This document shows positions 10,373-18,675 of a stretch of 55,333 nucleotides of DNA, one piece after another (the stretch's first letter is position 1; each line of letters begins with the position of its first letter). This DNA comes from Candidatus Auribacterota bacterium (GTDB taxonomy: Bacteria; Auribacterota; Ancaeobacteria; Ancaeobacterales; Ancaeobacteraceae): positions 1-55,333 of the forward strand of contig JAKLEM010000011.1 of NCBI GenBank assembly GCA_022711655.1, read 5' to 3'. The notes below the pieces were generated by a model that was not told where the DNA came from, did no database searches, and saw nothing but the letters and a program-made list of their open reading frames with translations. A program made the translations under genes and the position numbers.

Positions 10373-11689
10373 ATGATCAGAAAACTCGGCGGGATAGCCG
10401 AACGGCTCATCAGCGGCGGAAAGCCGGCGAAGATCGCGCAGCTTGGCAAGTCGGTAAGCCCCGCTTTCATTCGGAATATGCAGGCGAACAACCTGCGCTA
10501 CACGCTCCGGCACGCGGCGACGCATTCGTCGTTCTACCGTGAGCGGCTCGGCCATCTCAAAGGCGGGTTCCGCGGGATAAAGCACCCCGCAGAACTCGGC
10601 GACTTTTTCACCTCCTCGAAAGACCTGGCCGCGCACCCGTCGGAGGCGTTCCTCTGCGGCAAGCCGAACCGCGCGTTCGAGACGACCGGCTCGACGGGGA
10701 AGCCGAAAAGGATATTCTTCTCGAACCATGAATTCGCCGACATGTGCCGCTGGGGTTCTGCGGGGCTATGGGATCTCGGCGTCAGGCCGTCGGACCGGGT
10801 CGTCAGCGCCTTCGATTTCGCGTTCTGGATACCGGGGATCACGATACAGGACATGCTCGAGCGGATCGGCGCCTTTCACGTGGTGGCAAGCAAGATCCAC
10901 CCGAAAGAGATCGTCGCTCGGATGGATGACTACCATTTCAACGTGATCCTGGCCGATCCGTCGTGGATCATCCGCTTCACCGAGCTGATGCGCGACCACA
11001 AGAAATACAAGGTGAAGCTGCTCCTCGGCGGCGGCGAGCATGTGCCGGACGATGTGCGCAAGCGGGTCGAGGATGCGTGGGGCGCCGACATGATCCTGAG
11101 CTACGGTTCGACCGAGGCCGGCGGGGCGTCCTGTATGGAGTGCCTGCACAAGAACGGCTATCACCTGAACGAGGTCGCCTTCTATTTTGAGATCATCAAC
11201 CCGGACAAGGAAGGCTACGGCGAGATCGTCTTCACCACGCTGGTGCGCGAGACGATGCCGCTGATCCGTTACCGGACCGGCGACGTGGCGCGGTTCATCA
11301 CGGGCCGCTGCGCGTGCGGCATGCCGACGCAGCGCATCTCCAAGATCCGCGGAAGAAAAGACGACATGGTCGTCCTCGGGGCGGGCAATCTCTTCCCGTG
11401 GATATTCGAAGAGATATTGCGGGACATCCCGCAGATCTCCGCCGACTGGCAGGTGGCGGTGAAGAAGCCGAACGGCCTCGACTGCCTCGAGTTTAGGGTC
11501 GAGAAGATCGACAGCACCGACGAGCACCTTACCGGCGTGATCAAGGAAAATATCCAGGAGCGGTTCAACGATATCTGGAAGAATTACTCGGTCGGGATGT
11601 GCGACCTCAAGTTCACCTATCACAATCGCGGCGACCTGCGCGCGGGGCGGAAGATCAAGCGGCTGGTCGACGAGCGGACGGGGTACTAA
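10373..11689 (+). CDS. Adenylate-forming enzyme, phenylacetate-CoA ligase (PaaK/CapK) family
   Basis: A 438-residue member of the ANL superfamily, which activates a carboxylate with ATP and usually passes it to a thiol. The P-loop-like motif TTGSTGKPK is at 104-112, the SYGSTEAGG adenine-binding motif is near 243, and LIRYRTGD is followed by CACG and a C-terminal KIRGRKDDM hinge. This arrangement is typical of PaaK/CapK proteins, which are about 430 residues. The ATG has a TTGGAG ribosome site. The substrate cannot be read from sequence. The two genes that follow (an MtnX-like phosphatase and a class III aminotransferase) suggest it acts on a small acid in a biosynthetic pathway, possibly of a secondary metabolite or envelope decoration, rather than in phenylacetate degradation, since no paa genes are nearby. 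Confidence 0.82.
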   Translation: MIRKLGGIAERLISGGKPAKIAQLGKSVSPAFIRNMQANNLRYTLRHAATHSSFYRERLGHLKGGFRGIKHPAELGDFFTSSKDLAAHPSEAFLCGKPNRAFETTGSTGKPKRIFFSNHEFADMCRWGSAGLWDLGVRPSDRVVSAFDFAFWIPGITIQDMLERIGAFHVVASKIHPKEIVARMDDYHFNVILADPSWIIRFTELMRDHKKYKVKLLLGGGEHVPDDVRKRVEDAWGADMILSYGSTEAGGASCMECLHKNGYHLNEVAFYFEIINPDKEGYGEIVFTTLVRETMPLIRYRTGDVARFITGRCACGMPTQRISKIRGRKDDMVVLGAGNLFPWIFEEILRDIPQISADWQVAVKKPNGLDCLEFRVEKIDSTDEHLTGVIKENIQERFNDIWKNYSVGMCDLKFTYHNRGDLRAGRKIKRLVDERTGY

Positions 11690-11691
11690 TT

Positions 11692-12411
11692 ATGGCGCTG
11701 AAAGTATTCTGCGATTTTGACGGGACGATCACGCTGAAGGATACCACCGACGAGATCCTCAGCCGTTTTGCCGGCAAGGAGTGGGAATCGGTCGAAAAGG
11801 ACTGGCTCGACGGCAGGTTCGGCTCCGAAGAATGCCTTCGCCGTCAGATGCGGCTCGTCCGCGCCGACAAGAAGAGCATCGACTCGCTCATCGAATCGAT
11901 CGAGATAGACCCGCACTTTGCGGAGTTCGTCAATCTCTGCGGCGAGCGCCAGGTCCCGATATACGTGGTGAGCGACGGGTTCGAATACGTTATCAATTAC
12001 GTGCTTAACCGGGGCGGCTTCGGTCAGCTCGAACATTACGCGAACACGCTCATATTCCAGAGAGACTGCGTCGACACCGCCTTCACCAACTCCAAGCCCG
12101 ACTGCGACACCTGCGCGACATGCAAGGTCGGGCTGATGAACAGGCTGAGCGGCCCCGGCGATACGGCGATCGTGATCGGCGACGGCTTCTCGGACCATTA
12201 CATCGCGGAGTGCGCCGATATCGTATTTGCGAAAAAGAAACTCAAGAAGCACTGCGAGTCGAACGGGATCGGCTTCCACCCGTTCGAGACGTTCAAGGAC
12301 GTAAATCGGAAGATGAAAGAGATCATACAATCACAGGAGGACGGTTTTGAAAGTAAAGGCAAGCGCAAAGAACGGATCTGTTCGGGAATCGGAGCTCTTA
12401 AAGCTCGATAA
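11692..12411 (+). CDS. HAD-IB family phosphatase, MtnX-like
   Basis: A 239-residue haloacid dehalogenase-type phosphohydrolase. The nucleophile motif CDFDGT places the two catalytic aspartates at 8 and 10; VVSDGF supplies motif II and VIGDGFSDHY motif III/IV. The cysteine pattern CDTCATCK before motif III resembles MtnX (2-hydroxy-3-keto-5-methylthiopentenyl-1-phosphate phosphatase) and MtnX-like relatives, but no other methionine-salvage genes are near, so the substrate is open; a SerB-like activity is an alternative. The ATG lies two bases after the stop of the ligase gene. The last 21 codons overlap the start of the aminotransferase gene in another frame, giving a charged tail beyond the usual family end. 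Confidence 0.8.
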   Translation: MALKVFCDFDGTITLKDTTDEILSRFAGKEWESVEKDWLDGRFGSEECLRRQMRLVRADKKSIDSLIESIEIDPHFAEFVNLCGERQVPIYVVSDGFEYVINYVLNRGGFGQLEHYANTLIFQRDCVDTAFTNSKPDCDTCATCKVGLMNRLSGPGDTAIVIGDGFSDHYIAECADIVFAKKKLKKHCESNGIGFHPFETFKDVNRKMKEIIQSQEDGFESKGKRKERICSGIGALKAR

Positions 12412-13753
12412 GACCTACTGCTCGTACGGCGACACGGTCCACTACCTTGAGCCGGCGAAGATATTCGAGCGGTGCGAGGGGACCTACCTCTATGACGGGG
12501 ACGGCACGCCGTTCCTCGACCTGCAGATGTGGTATTCGGCGGCGAGTTTCGGCTACAAGAACAAGCGGCTCCACAAGGCGCTGACCGACCAGCTCGACAA
12601 GCTGCCGCAGCTCGCGTGCCAGTACCTGCACAAGGAAAAGATCCTCCTTGCGGCGAAGCTCGCGAAGATCAACGAGGAGAAGTTCGGCGTCAAGGGGCGG
12701 ATCCACTTCAACGTCGGCGGCTCGCAAAGCGTCGACGACGCGCTGAAGCTGATCAGGAACGAGACGGGCAAGAACCTCGTCTTCGCTTTCATGGGCGGGT
12801 ACCACGGCAGGACGCTCGGGGCGTCGGCGATCACGTCGAGCTACCGCTATCGCCGCCGTTACGGCCATTTCGGCGACCGCGCCCATTTCGTGCCGTTCCC
12901 GTATTGCTTCCGCTGCTATTACGGGAAGAAGCGCGAGAACTGCGATCTCTACTGCGTGAAGCAGTTCGAGAAACTCTTCGAGTCCGAATACTACACCTTT
13001 TGGGACGGCAAGGCGAAGGAGAGCGAGTATGTCGCCTTCTTCGTCGAGTCGATACAGGGCACCGGCGGCTACGTCATCCCGCCGAAGGGGTATTACAAGG
13101 CGCTGAAAAAGGTCCTCGACGCGCGGAATATCCTGCTGGTTGACGACGAGATCCAAATGGGTTTCTACCGCGCCGGAAAGTTTTGGGGGATCGAAAATTT
13201 CGGCGTGACGCCCGACATCATCGTCTTCGGCAAGGCGCTGACCAACGGCCTCAACCCGCTCGCCGGCATCTGGGCGAAGGAATCGCTGATCACGCCGGAG
13301 AAGTTCCCGCCGGGATCGACCCACTCGACCTTCTCGTCCAACACGCTTGGCACGGCGATCGGGCTGGAGTGCGTGACGATGATGGAGGAGGAGGACTACG
13401 AGAGCAAGGTGAACGCGAAGGGCGACTATTTCCTGAAGCGGCTGTGCGAACTCCAGCGGAAGTACCCGAAGCACATCGGCGACGTCGACGGCCTCGGGCT
13501 GGCGCTGCGGATCGAGATCTGCGCCGGCGACGGCTTCACGCCGTCGAAAGAGCTGTGCGACAAGATCTTCGAGGAGGGGATGAGGGGGAAGCTCTCCGCG
13601 GGCGGCAAGAAGTACGGCCTGGTGCTGGACGTCGGCGGCTATTACAAGAACACCTTCACCGTCGCGCCCGCGTTCGACATCACCAACAAGGAGATCGACC
13701 TTGCCGTCGAGCTCTTCGAGCAGTGCATGAGGAATGTCGGGATAAAGTCGTAA
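12347..13753 (+). CDS. Class III pyridoxal-phosphate aminotransferase
   Basis: A 468-residue fold-type I aminotransferase of the ornithine/4-aminobutyrate/acetylornithine group. Visible signatures are GGSQSVDDALKL, the MGGYHGRTLGAS loop, the DDEIQMGFYRAGKF motif holding the PLP-ring aspartate, and the Schiff-base lysine K296 in FGKALTNG. A cysteine-bearing insert (CFRCYYGKKRENCDLYC) is unusual and could bind metal. I chose the TTG at 12347 because GGAGG ends six bases upstream and the next in-frame ATG would remove part of the conserved N-terminal domain. It overlaps the phosphatase gene by 65 bases, implying translational coupling. The amino acceptor is unknown; it probably works with the adenylating enzyme and phosphatase. 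Confidence 0.82.
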   Translation: MKVKASAKNGSVRESELLKLDKTYCSYGDTVHYLEPAKIFERCEGTYLYDGDGTPFLDLQMWYSAASFGYKNKRLHKALTDQLDKLPQLACQYLHKEKILLAAKLAKINEEKFGVKGRIHFNVGGSQSVDDALKLIRNETGKNLVFAFMGGYHGRTLGASAITSSYRYRRRYGHFGDRAHFVPFPYCFRCYYGKKRENCDLYCVKQFEKLFESEYYTFWDGKAKESEYVAFFVESIQGTGGYVIPPKGYYKALKKVLDARNILLVDDEIQMGFYRAGKFWGIENFGVTPDIIVFGKALTNGLNPLAGIWAKESLITPEKFPPGSTHSTFSSNTLGTAIGLECVTMMEEEDYESKVNAKGDYFLKRLCELQRKYPKHIGDVDGLGLALRIEICAGDGFTPSKELCDKIFEEGMRGKLSAGGKKYGLVLDVGGYYKNTFTVAPAFDITNKEIDLAVELFEQCMRNVGIKS

Positions 13754-13754
13754 T

Positions 13755-13782
13755 GCAGTGTACAGGCATGCCTGTACACTGC
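13755..13782. repeat. Perfect 28-bp palindrome with core ACAGGCATGCCTGT
   Basis: It is fully self-complementary with no loop and starts one base after the aminotransferase stop codon. The same 14-base core occurs in a second intergenic palindrome at 22425-22440, so this looks like a dispersed palindromic repeat rather than a gene-specific site. It could also act as a transcript-end hairpin. Confidence 0.75.
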
Positions 13783-13796
13783 GATAGGGTTGTCAT

Positions 13797-14612
13797 GTGA
13801 AAAAGCATCTGATCAGCGCGCTTCTGTTCCTCCTTCTTGCCGGGTCGCTGCGGTCCGACGAGTTCCCGTGCCTCGGGCTCACCGCGAAGTCGGTCTTCGT
13901 CTACGACATCACCACCGACCGGATCATCTACGCGAAGGCCCCGGACGCGAAGCTCCCCGGGGCGAGCACGATCAAGCTGATGACGGCGCTCGTGACGCTG
14001 GACCATTACGGCACGATGCGCTCGGCGCGGCCGACCAAGCGCGCGTTCGACTTCCCGTATAAGAAATATCTGAAGCCGGGAGTCGACTATTCGACCGACG
14101 ATCTTCTTCGCGCGCTGCTGCTGGCCTCGTCGAACGATTCCGCAAACTGCCTCGCAGAGGCGATCGCCGGCAATAGGGATAACTTTGTAAACCTCATGCA
14201 TGAGCGCGCGTCGGAACTCGGCGCCGCTGACACGCTATTCGCTAATCCGAGCGGCCTGCCGCATGAGAAGGTGCCGCAATTCACCACCGCCAAGGACCTC
14301 TGCCGGATGATGCGGGAATTCCTCCGGTACCCGCGTCTTTACGGCATGATCAAGGAAAGCGACAACGTCATCCGCGGAGCCGACGGCAAGGAAGTCTTTC
14401 TCCAGAACCATAACCGGCTCCTCAAGCGCTATCCCAACGTCTGCGTCGGCAAGACCGGCTACACCAGAGCCGCGAAGCATTGTTTCGTCGGCTACTCGCT
14501 TGTGCCGAGAAAACGGTACATCTTCGTCATCCTCGGCGCCGACCGGCCGTGGCAGGACATGTCTCGGCTGCTCTACTACGCCGGCTGCATCAGCCAGATC
14601 GTCGAAAAATAA
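13797..14612 (+). CDS. D-alanyl-D-alanine carboxypeptidase, peptidase S11 family
   Basis: A 271-residue penicillin-binding-protein-type carboxypeptidase that trims the terminal D-alanine from peptidoglycan stem peptides in the periplasm. The active-site triads are all present: S57-T-I-K60, S115-A-N117 and K219-T-G. A hydrophobic N-terminus (about 20 residues) is the signal peptide. The protein ends soon after the catalytic domain, so it lacks the C-terminal beta domain and amphipathic anchor of longer DacA proteins. The start is GTG. It follows the palindromic repeat, so it may be transcribed apart from the aminotransferase. Confidence 0.88.
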   Translation: MKKHLISALLFLLLAGSLRSDEFPCLGLTAKSVFVYDITTDRIIYAKAPDAKLPGASTIKLMTALVTLDHYGTMRSARPTKRAFDFPYKKYLKPGVDYSTDDLLRALLLASSNDSANCLAEAIAGNRDNFVNLMHERASELGAADTLFANPSGLPHEKVPQFTTAKDLCRMMREFLRYPRLYGMIKESDNVIRGADGKEVFLQNHNRLLKRYPNVCVGKTGYTRAAKHCFVGYSLVPRKRYIFVILGADRPWQDMSRLLYYAGCISQIVEK

Positions 14613-14650
14613 AACGCATCACAACGCGCATCAGCGCTGAAGGGTTCCCC

Positions 14651-17600
14651 ATGAAGAGGATTCTGTGTATCGCGCTCTGTTCGGCTCTTGTTTCCGGGAC
14701 TTCTATAGCCGCGACCGTTACGTGGGACGGCGGCGCTGCCGATCCCGACGATTCAACCTGGATGACGGCTGAGAACTGGGATGGCGATATCGCACCTTCC
14801 CCGGGCGATTCTCTTATTTTTGCCGGGTCGACCAAGCTGAGCCCCGTTAACGATTACGATGCCAATACGACGTTCAGATCCATTACATTTAACCCGTCAG
14901 GCGGGTTCTCCGTAACCGGCAATGACGTGTACCTGTACAGCGGCGGGGGATCCGTGGGCGTCTACAACGTCGCAGGCGCCGGTTCGAATGCCTATAACCT
15001 GAACTCGACGATCCAGTGCAACGCCTCGGTCCAGAATGACGCTGCGGGGACGACCCTGACGATCGGCGGCAGCGTCGGTCTCTCGTACGACGGCAACGAC
15101 TATTTTCTCAGCGTCAAAGGCGCCGGCGACACGATGATCAGCGGCGCCATGAGCGGCGGCGGCTGGCTGATCAAATATAATGCAGGGACGCTGACTTTGG
15201 CCGGCGCGAACACCTATACAGGGTACACCCAGATCATCGGCGGGACGATCGCCCTTGGCGCGGATGATGTTATGCCCGACGCCGGCAGAATAGAGGTCTA
15301 TGACGGCGTTCTGGACGTGGGTACGAGGAACGATACCGTCGTGGACGTCTACATGCTTAACGAGAACAGCAAGATCATAGGCACCACCGGCGTCCTGACG
15401 GGAAGCACCTATTACCTCAACAACGGCACTGTCACCGCAAGTCTCGGCGGCGCCGGGGTGCTCATAAAGGAGGGTGATACGACAACGGTATCTCTGCAGG
15501 GCGCGAACTCGTACGCCGGGACGACGACCGTCTCGCAGGGGTCGCTGCTCGTGAACGGTCCGGACGGCGCGATCGAGAGCACCTCCGACGTCGCTCTCAA
15601 GTACCAGGGGACGCTTGTTCTGGACAATACCGCCGACAACAAGGCGGACCGGCTCAACGATGCGGCGCAGATCGATCTGTCCGGCGGCCGGCTGTCGTTT
15701 ATCGGCAAGAGTGACGATGATTCGGCTGAGACGGTCGGGGTCCTGACGCTGTCCGGCGGCTATTCATCGGTCAGCGTGGCGGCCGGCGCCGGTTGCAGCG
15801 CGACGCTGACCGCCGACAGCCTTTCCGCCCCCTTCGGCACGACGGTCGATTTCGCCGGCGCGGGCCTCGGCGGCGCCAGCATGAGCCCGTACGTCAAATT
15901 CAACACGCCGCCGGACCTGCAATCAGGCATCATCCCGTTCGCGACGGTGAACAAGAACGATTTCGCGACGTACAACGGGACCGACGGGATTCAGGCATAC
16001 AGCGGTTATGCGCCTACCATCGATGGTGGGGAGAACGACAACGTGAAGATCACGGCGTCCGAGAGCGTCGGCGCGGAAAAGACGATTAATTCGCTCGTCA
16101 TGGACGGCGACTATACGGTCGATGGCGAGGGAACGCTGATCCTCACGGCGGGCGGGATCATCTGCACGGGCGCCGATACGATCTCAGTCGCGGGGCTGGG
16201 ATTCGCGGCGGACGAGGGCGTCGTCTTTGTCCACGGTGCGACGGAGATCAGCAGCGCCATCGTCGGGGACTGCTTTACCAAATCGGGTGACGGGACGCTG
16301 ACGCTGTCGGGGGCGAACTCCTACACCGGCGTCACCACGGTCGCGGCCGGGTCTCTCATCATCGGCGCCGGCGGCGCGATCCCCGACGGGAGCACACTCT
16401 CGATCCATGACAACGCAACGCTTGACCTTGCCGGCTACAGCGACACCGTCGGCGCGCTGTCGGGCGCAGGCACCATCCAGCTTGGATCGGGCGGTCAGCT
16501 CGTGATGCAGATCGGCGAGGAGGTCTCGACCTTCAGCGGCGTGATCACCGGCGACGGCGGTGTAGAGGTCTCCGGCAATGGAATCCAGGTGTTGAGCGGC
16601 GCGAATACGTACGCGGGCCCGACGCTCATAAATGAGGGGGCGTTGACCCTTGGTGCCGATGGTACGCTGCCGTCATCCGGCGCGGTGGACATCGCCGGCG
16701 GCATGCTCGACATGCACACGTACAACAACACCGTCGGTGCCGTGACGCTGAGGGGCGGCGCTAAGATATATGACTACTATTCGTATTACGGCTACGGCGG
16801 CACGCTGACGGCAGAATCATTCGATGTCCAGGACGGGCAGATACAGGCCGTCATATCAGGAGGTCCGCTGACGAAGAACGACAGCGGGGAAGAGGGCGGC
16901 GGGACTGTCGAGATCGACATCCCTGCGACATACAGCGGGGGGACAACAGTCAATGCGGGAAAGTTGGCGTTGTCAACCAACTGGGGTTTCTACAACGACA
17001 TGCTCCCTGCTGGCGAAGACGTCACGGTCAACGGCGGCGTCCTCGATCTCGGCGGGGTGACGCAATCGGTCGGTACTCTGACGCTTGCCGATGGTGAGAT
17101 CATCGATGAAAGCGGCGGCGGCGCGATCAGCGCCGACGCGTTCGACGTCAGAAAGGGGCTGATCAGTGCTAACCTCGAGGGGGACGGAGCGCTGGTCAAG
17201 ACGACGGACGACAACGTGACGCTGACGGGCAACAATTCATATACCGGCGGCACGACGGTCAGCGGGGGGACTCTGACGGGGAACGGCGCGAGCCTGCAGG
17301 GGAGCATCACCAATAACGCCCTCGTCGTTTTCGACGAGGACGACAACCGTGAATATGTCGGGAGCATGAGCGGCTCGGGTTCGGTCATCAAGGCTAATAA
17401 CGGCACGATCACCTTTTCCGGTGCGAACACCTACGCAGGGACGACATCGATCGACAGCGGTACGCTCATTCTCACCGGTTCGAGCGCGTCGGATATGCTC
17501 GTGAACGACGAGGGGAAGCTCATGGGGGCGGGGATGACGAGCGGCGATCTTGTTGTCGTCGGCACGGTCGTCCCGGGGACGCCCGGCGTGAATCTGGGTA

Positions 17601-18091
17601 TCGGCGCGCTGACAGTGGGCGACGCGACATTTGCGGGGAACGGCTCGCTGGTGGTGAAGTTCAGGGACGTGTCCGGCGTCGCGGGCACCGGCTGGGACGA
17701 GATTATCGTTACCGGTGAGAACGGCCTTGATATTACTGCGACGAGCGGCAGCACCTTCTCGGTTGCGCTCGTTACCCTGGACGCGTCGGGAAATCCGGGC
17801 GATTGCGACGGTTTTGACAACACGGTAAGCCATAGCTACAATATCGTCACGACGGCGAACGGCATCGCCGGCTTTGTCGCTGACAAGTTTTCCCTCTATC
17901 CGGCGCAATTCACGAACGACCTCGGCGGCGGCTATTTCACGCTCGGGCAAAGCGATAAAAATATGGTGTTGGAATTCAACGCGGTGCCGGAGCCGTCGGC
18001 CTTCGCCCTGTTCATGCTTGCCGTGCCGGCCGTGTTCGCGGCAAGCCGCATCCGCCGAAAAAGAAGCGGATCGGATTTAACAAAAACTTGA
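14651..18091 (+). CDS. PEP-CTERM protein with autotransporter-associated beta-strand repeats
   Basis: A 1146-residue exported protein. The signal peptide is residues 1 to about 20 (MKRILC..., cleavage near SIAA). The body is glycine/threonine-rich beta-strand sequence with at least six copies of the autotransporter-associated repeat (pattern TLTLsGANTYTGgTtv..GtL) near residues 180, 284, 551, 648, 857 and 920, expected to stack as a beta-helix. The C-terminus has VPEPS at 1112-1116, a hydrophobic helix and a basic tail (SRIRRKR), the PEP-CTERM sorting signal cut by exosortase. Family knowledge therefore predicts a surface or extracellular-matrix protein. No exosortase gene is in the window. 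The outer-membrane translocator barrel of true autotransporters is absent. Confidence 0.88.
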   Translation: MKRILCIALCSALVSGTSIAATVTWDGGAADPDDSTWMTAENWDGDIAPSPGDSLIFAGSTKLSPVNDYDANTTFRSITFNPSGGFSVTGNDVYLYSGGGSVGVYNVAGAGSNAYNLNSTIQCNASVQNDAAGTTLTIGGSVGLSYDGNDYFLSVKGAGDTMISGAMSGGGWLIKYNAGTLTLAGANTYTGYTQIIGGTIALGADDVMPDAGRIEVYDGVLDVGTRNDTVVDVYMLNENSKIIGTTGVLTGSTYYLNNGTVTASLGGAGVLIKEGDTTTVSLQGANSYAGTTTVSQGSLLVNGPDGAIESTSDVALKYQGTLVLDNTADNKADRLNDAAQIDLSGGRLSFIGKSDDDSAETVGVLTLSGGYSSVSVAAGAGCSATLTADSLSAPFGTTVDFAGAGLGGASMSPYVKFNTPPDLQSGIIPFATVNKNDFATYNGTDGIQAYSGYAPTIDGGENDNVKITASESVGAEKTINSLVMDGDYTVDGEGTLILTAGGIICTGADTISVAGLGFAADEGVVFVHGATEISSAIVGDCFTKSGDGTLTLSGANSYTGVTTVAAGSLIIGAGGAIPDGSTLSIHDNATLDLAGYSDTVGALSGAGTIQLGSGGQLVMQIGEEVSTFSGVITGDGGVEVSGNGIQVLSGANTYAGPTLINEGALTLGADGTLPSSGAVDIAGGMLDMHTYNNTVGAVTLRGGAKIYDYYSYYGYGGTLTAESFDVQDGQIQAVISGGPLTKNDSGEEGGGTVEIDIPATYSGGTTVNAGKLALSTNWGFYNDMLPAGEDVTVNGGVLDLGGVTQSVGTLTLADGEIIDESGGGAISADAFDVRKGLISANLEGDGALVKTTDDNVTLTGNNSYTGGTTVSGGTLTGNGASLQGSITNNALVVFDEDDNREYVGSMSGSGSVIKANNGTITFSGANTYAGTTSIDSGTLILTGSSASDMLVNDEGKLMGAGMTSGDLVVVGTVVPGTPGVNLGIGALTVGDATFAGNGSLVVKFRDVSGVAGTGWDEIIVTGENGLDITATSGSTFSVALVTLDASGNPGDCDGFDNTVSHSYNIVTTANGIAGFVADKFSLYPAQFTNDLGGGYFTLGQSDKNMVLEFNAVPEPSAFALFMLAVPAVFAASRIRRKRSGSDLTKT

Positions 18092-18116
18092 CACAGAATT
18101 GATTCTGCAGTAAAAT
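18088..18116 (+). promoter_or_regulatory. Consensus sigma-70-type promoter for the small secreted protein
   Basis: TTGACA and TAAAAT are separated by 17 bases. The -35 hexamer overlaps the stop codon of the PEP-CTERM gene. Being near consensus, it predicts strong expression of the short gene that follows. Confidence 0.75.
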
Positions 18117-18160
18117 CTTTCTCGATAATAGCGGTATCTCTCAACAGGAGGGTTCATTAT

Positions 18161-18487
18161 ATGAAAAAGTTCGTAGCGCTCGTGATTTCGATTGGCGTTC
18201 TTCTGTCGCTTCCTCACAGCCTGTTCGCGCGCGATTTCCTTGACGCGGTTTTCGGCAATAACGGCCTTTTCCATACGGCGGCAAAGGCGACCGGGCAGTA
18301 TGCTTTCTACGGGCCAAAACTTGCGAGCAGTTTTGTAATGGGGAATTACGAGCGTGATTACGGCTATGACGGCTATCGTCACGGCGGGTATACGCACGAA
18401 TATGATTACGGGCATAACGCCAGCGGCGATAACGGCTACGGCTACTGCCATCACGGCATGGATCATAACCGTTTCTCAGGCGTGTAG
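18161..18487 (+). CDS. Small secreted Gly/Tyr/His-rich protein, function unknown
   Basis: 108 residues with a clear Sec signal peptide (residues 1 to about 23, SLFA|RDF). The mature part starts with a moderately hydrophobic stretch and ends in about 40 residues rich in Gly, Tyr, His, Asp and Asn (for example YDGYRHGGYTHEYDYGH), with one cysteine in YCHHGMDHN. The His-rich tail could bind metal or mediate adhesion; I recognise no family. The ATG has a good ribosome site (AGGAGG, about eight bases upstream). A consensus promoter and a perfect terminator flank it, so it is probably a monocistronic, well-expressed gene. Confidence 0.75.
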   Translation: MKKFVALVISIGVLLSLPHSLFARDFLDAVFGNNGLFHTAAKATGQYAFYGPKLASSFVMGNYERDYGYDGYRHGGYTHEYDYGHNASGDNGYGYCHHGMDHNRFSGV

Positions 18488-18505
18488 TTCCCGTCGTAGA
18501 TCACA

Positions 18506-18538
18506 AGCCCCTTACCCTTCGGGTAAGGGGCTTTTTTT
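18506..18538 (+). terminator. Strong intrinsic terminator
   Basis: A perfect 12-bp stem (AGCCCCTTACCC / GGGTAAGGGGCT) with a TTC loop runs into a T tract. It closes the transcript of the small secreted protein. Confidence 0.93.
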
Positions 18539-18576
18539 ATGCACTGACGCCTTCGACCTTTCACCCCGCCCTCCCC

Positions 18577-18604
18577 TTGACAATTCCCGGAAAAGTGTTA
18601 TAAT
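18577..18604 (+). promoter_or_regulatory. Consensus sigma-70-type promoter for the 1025-residue exported protein
   Basis: TTGACA and TATAAT, both perfect consensus, are separated by 16 bases. The start codon lies about 70 bases downstream, with AAAGGG as its ribosome site. Confidence 0.8.
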
Positions 18605-18675
18605 ATAAATAGTTATTAATAGCTGAGATATGGTTATGGTGGTTTTCGGCTTGCGGGTCAGTTAAAAGGGTTTAT

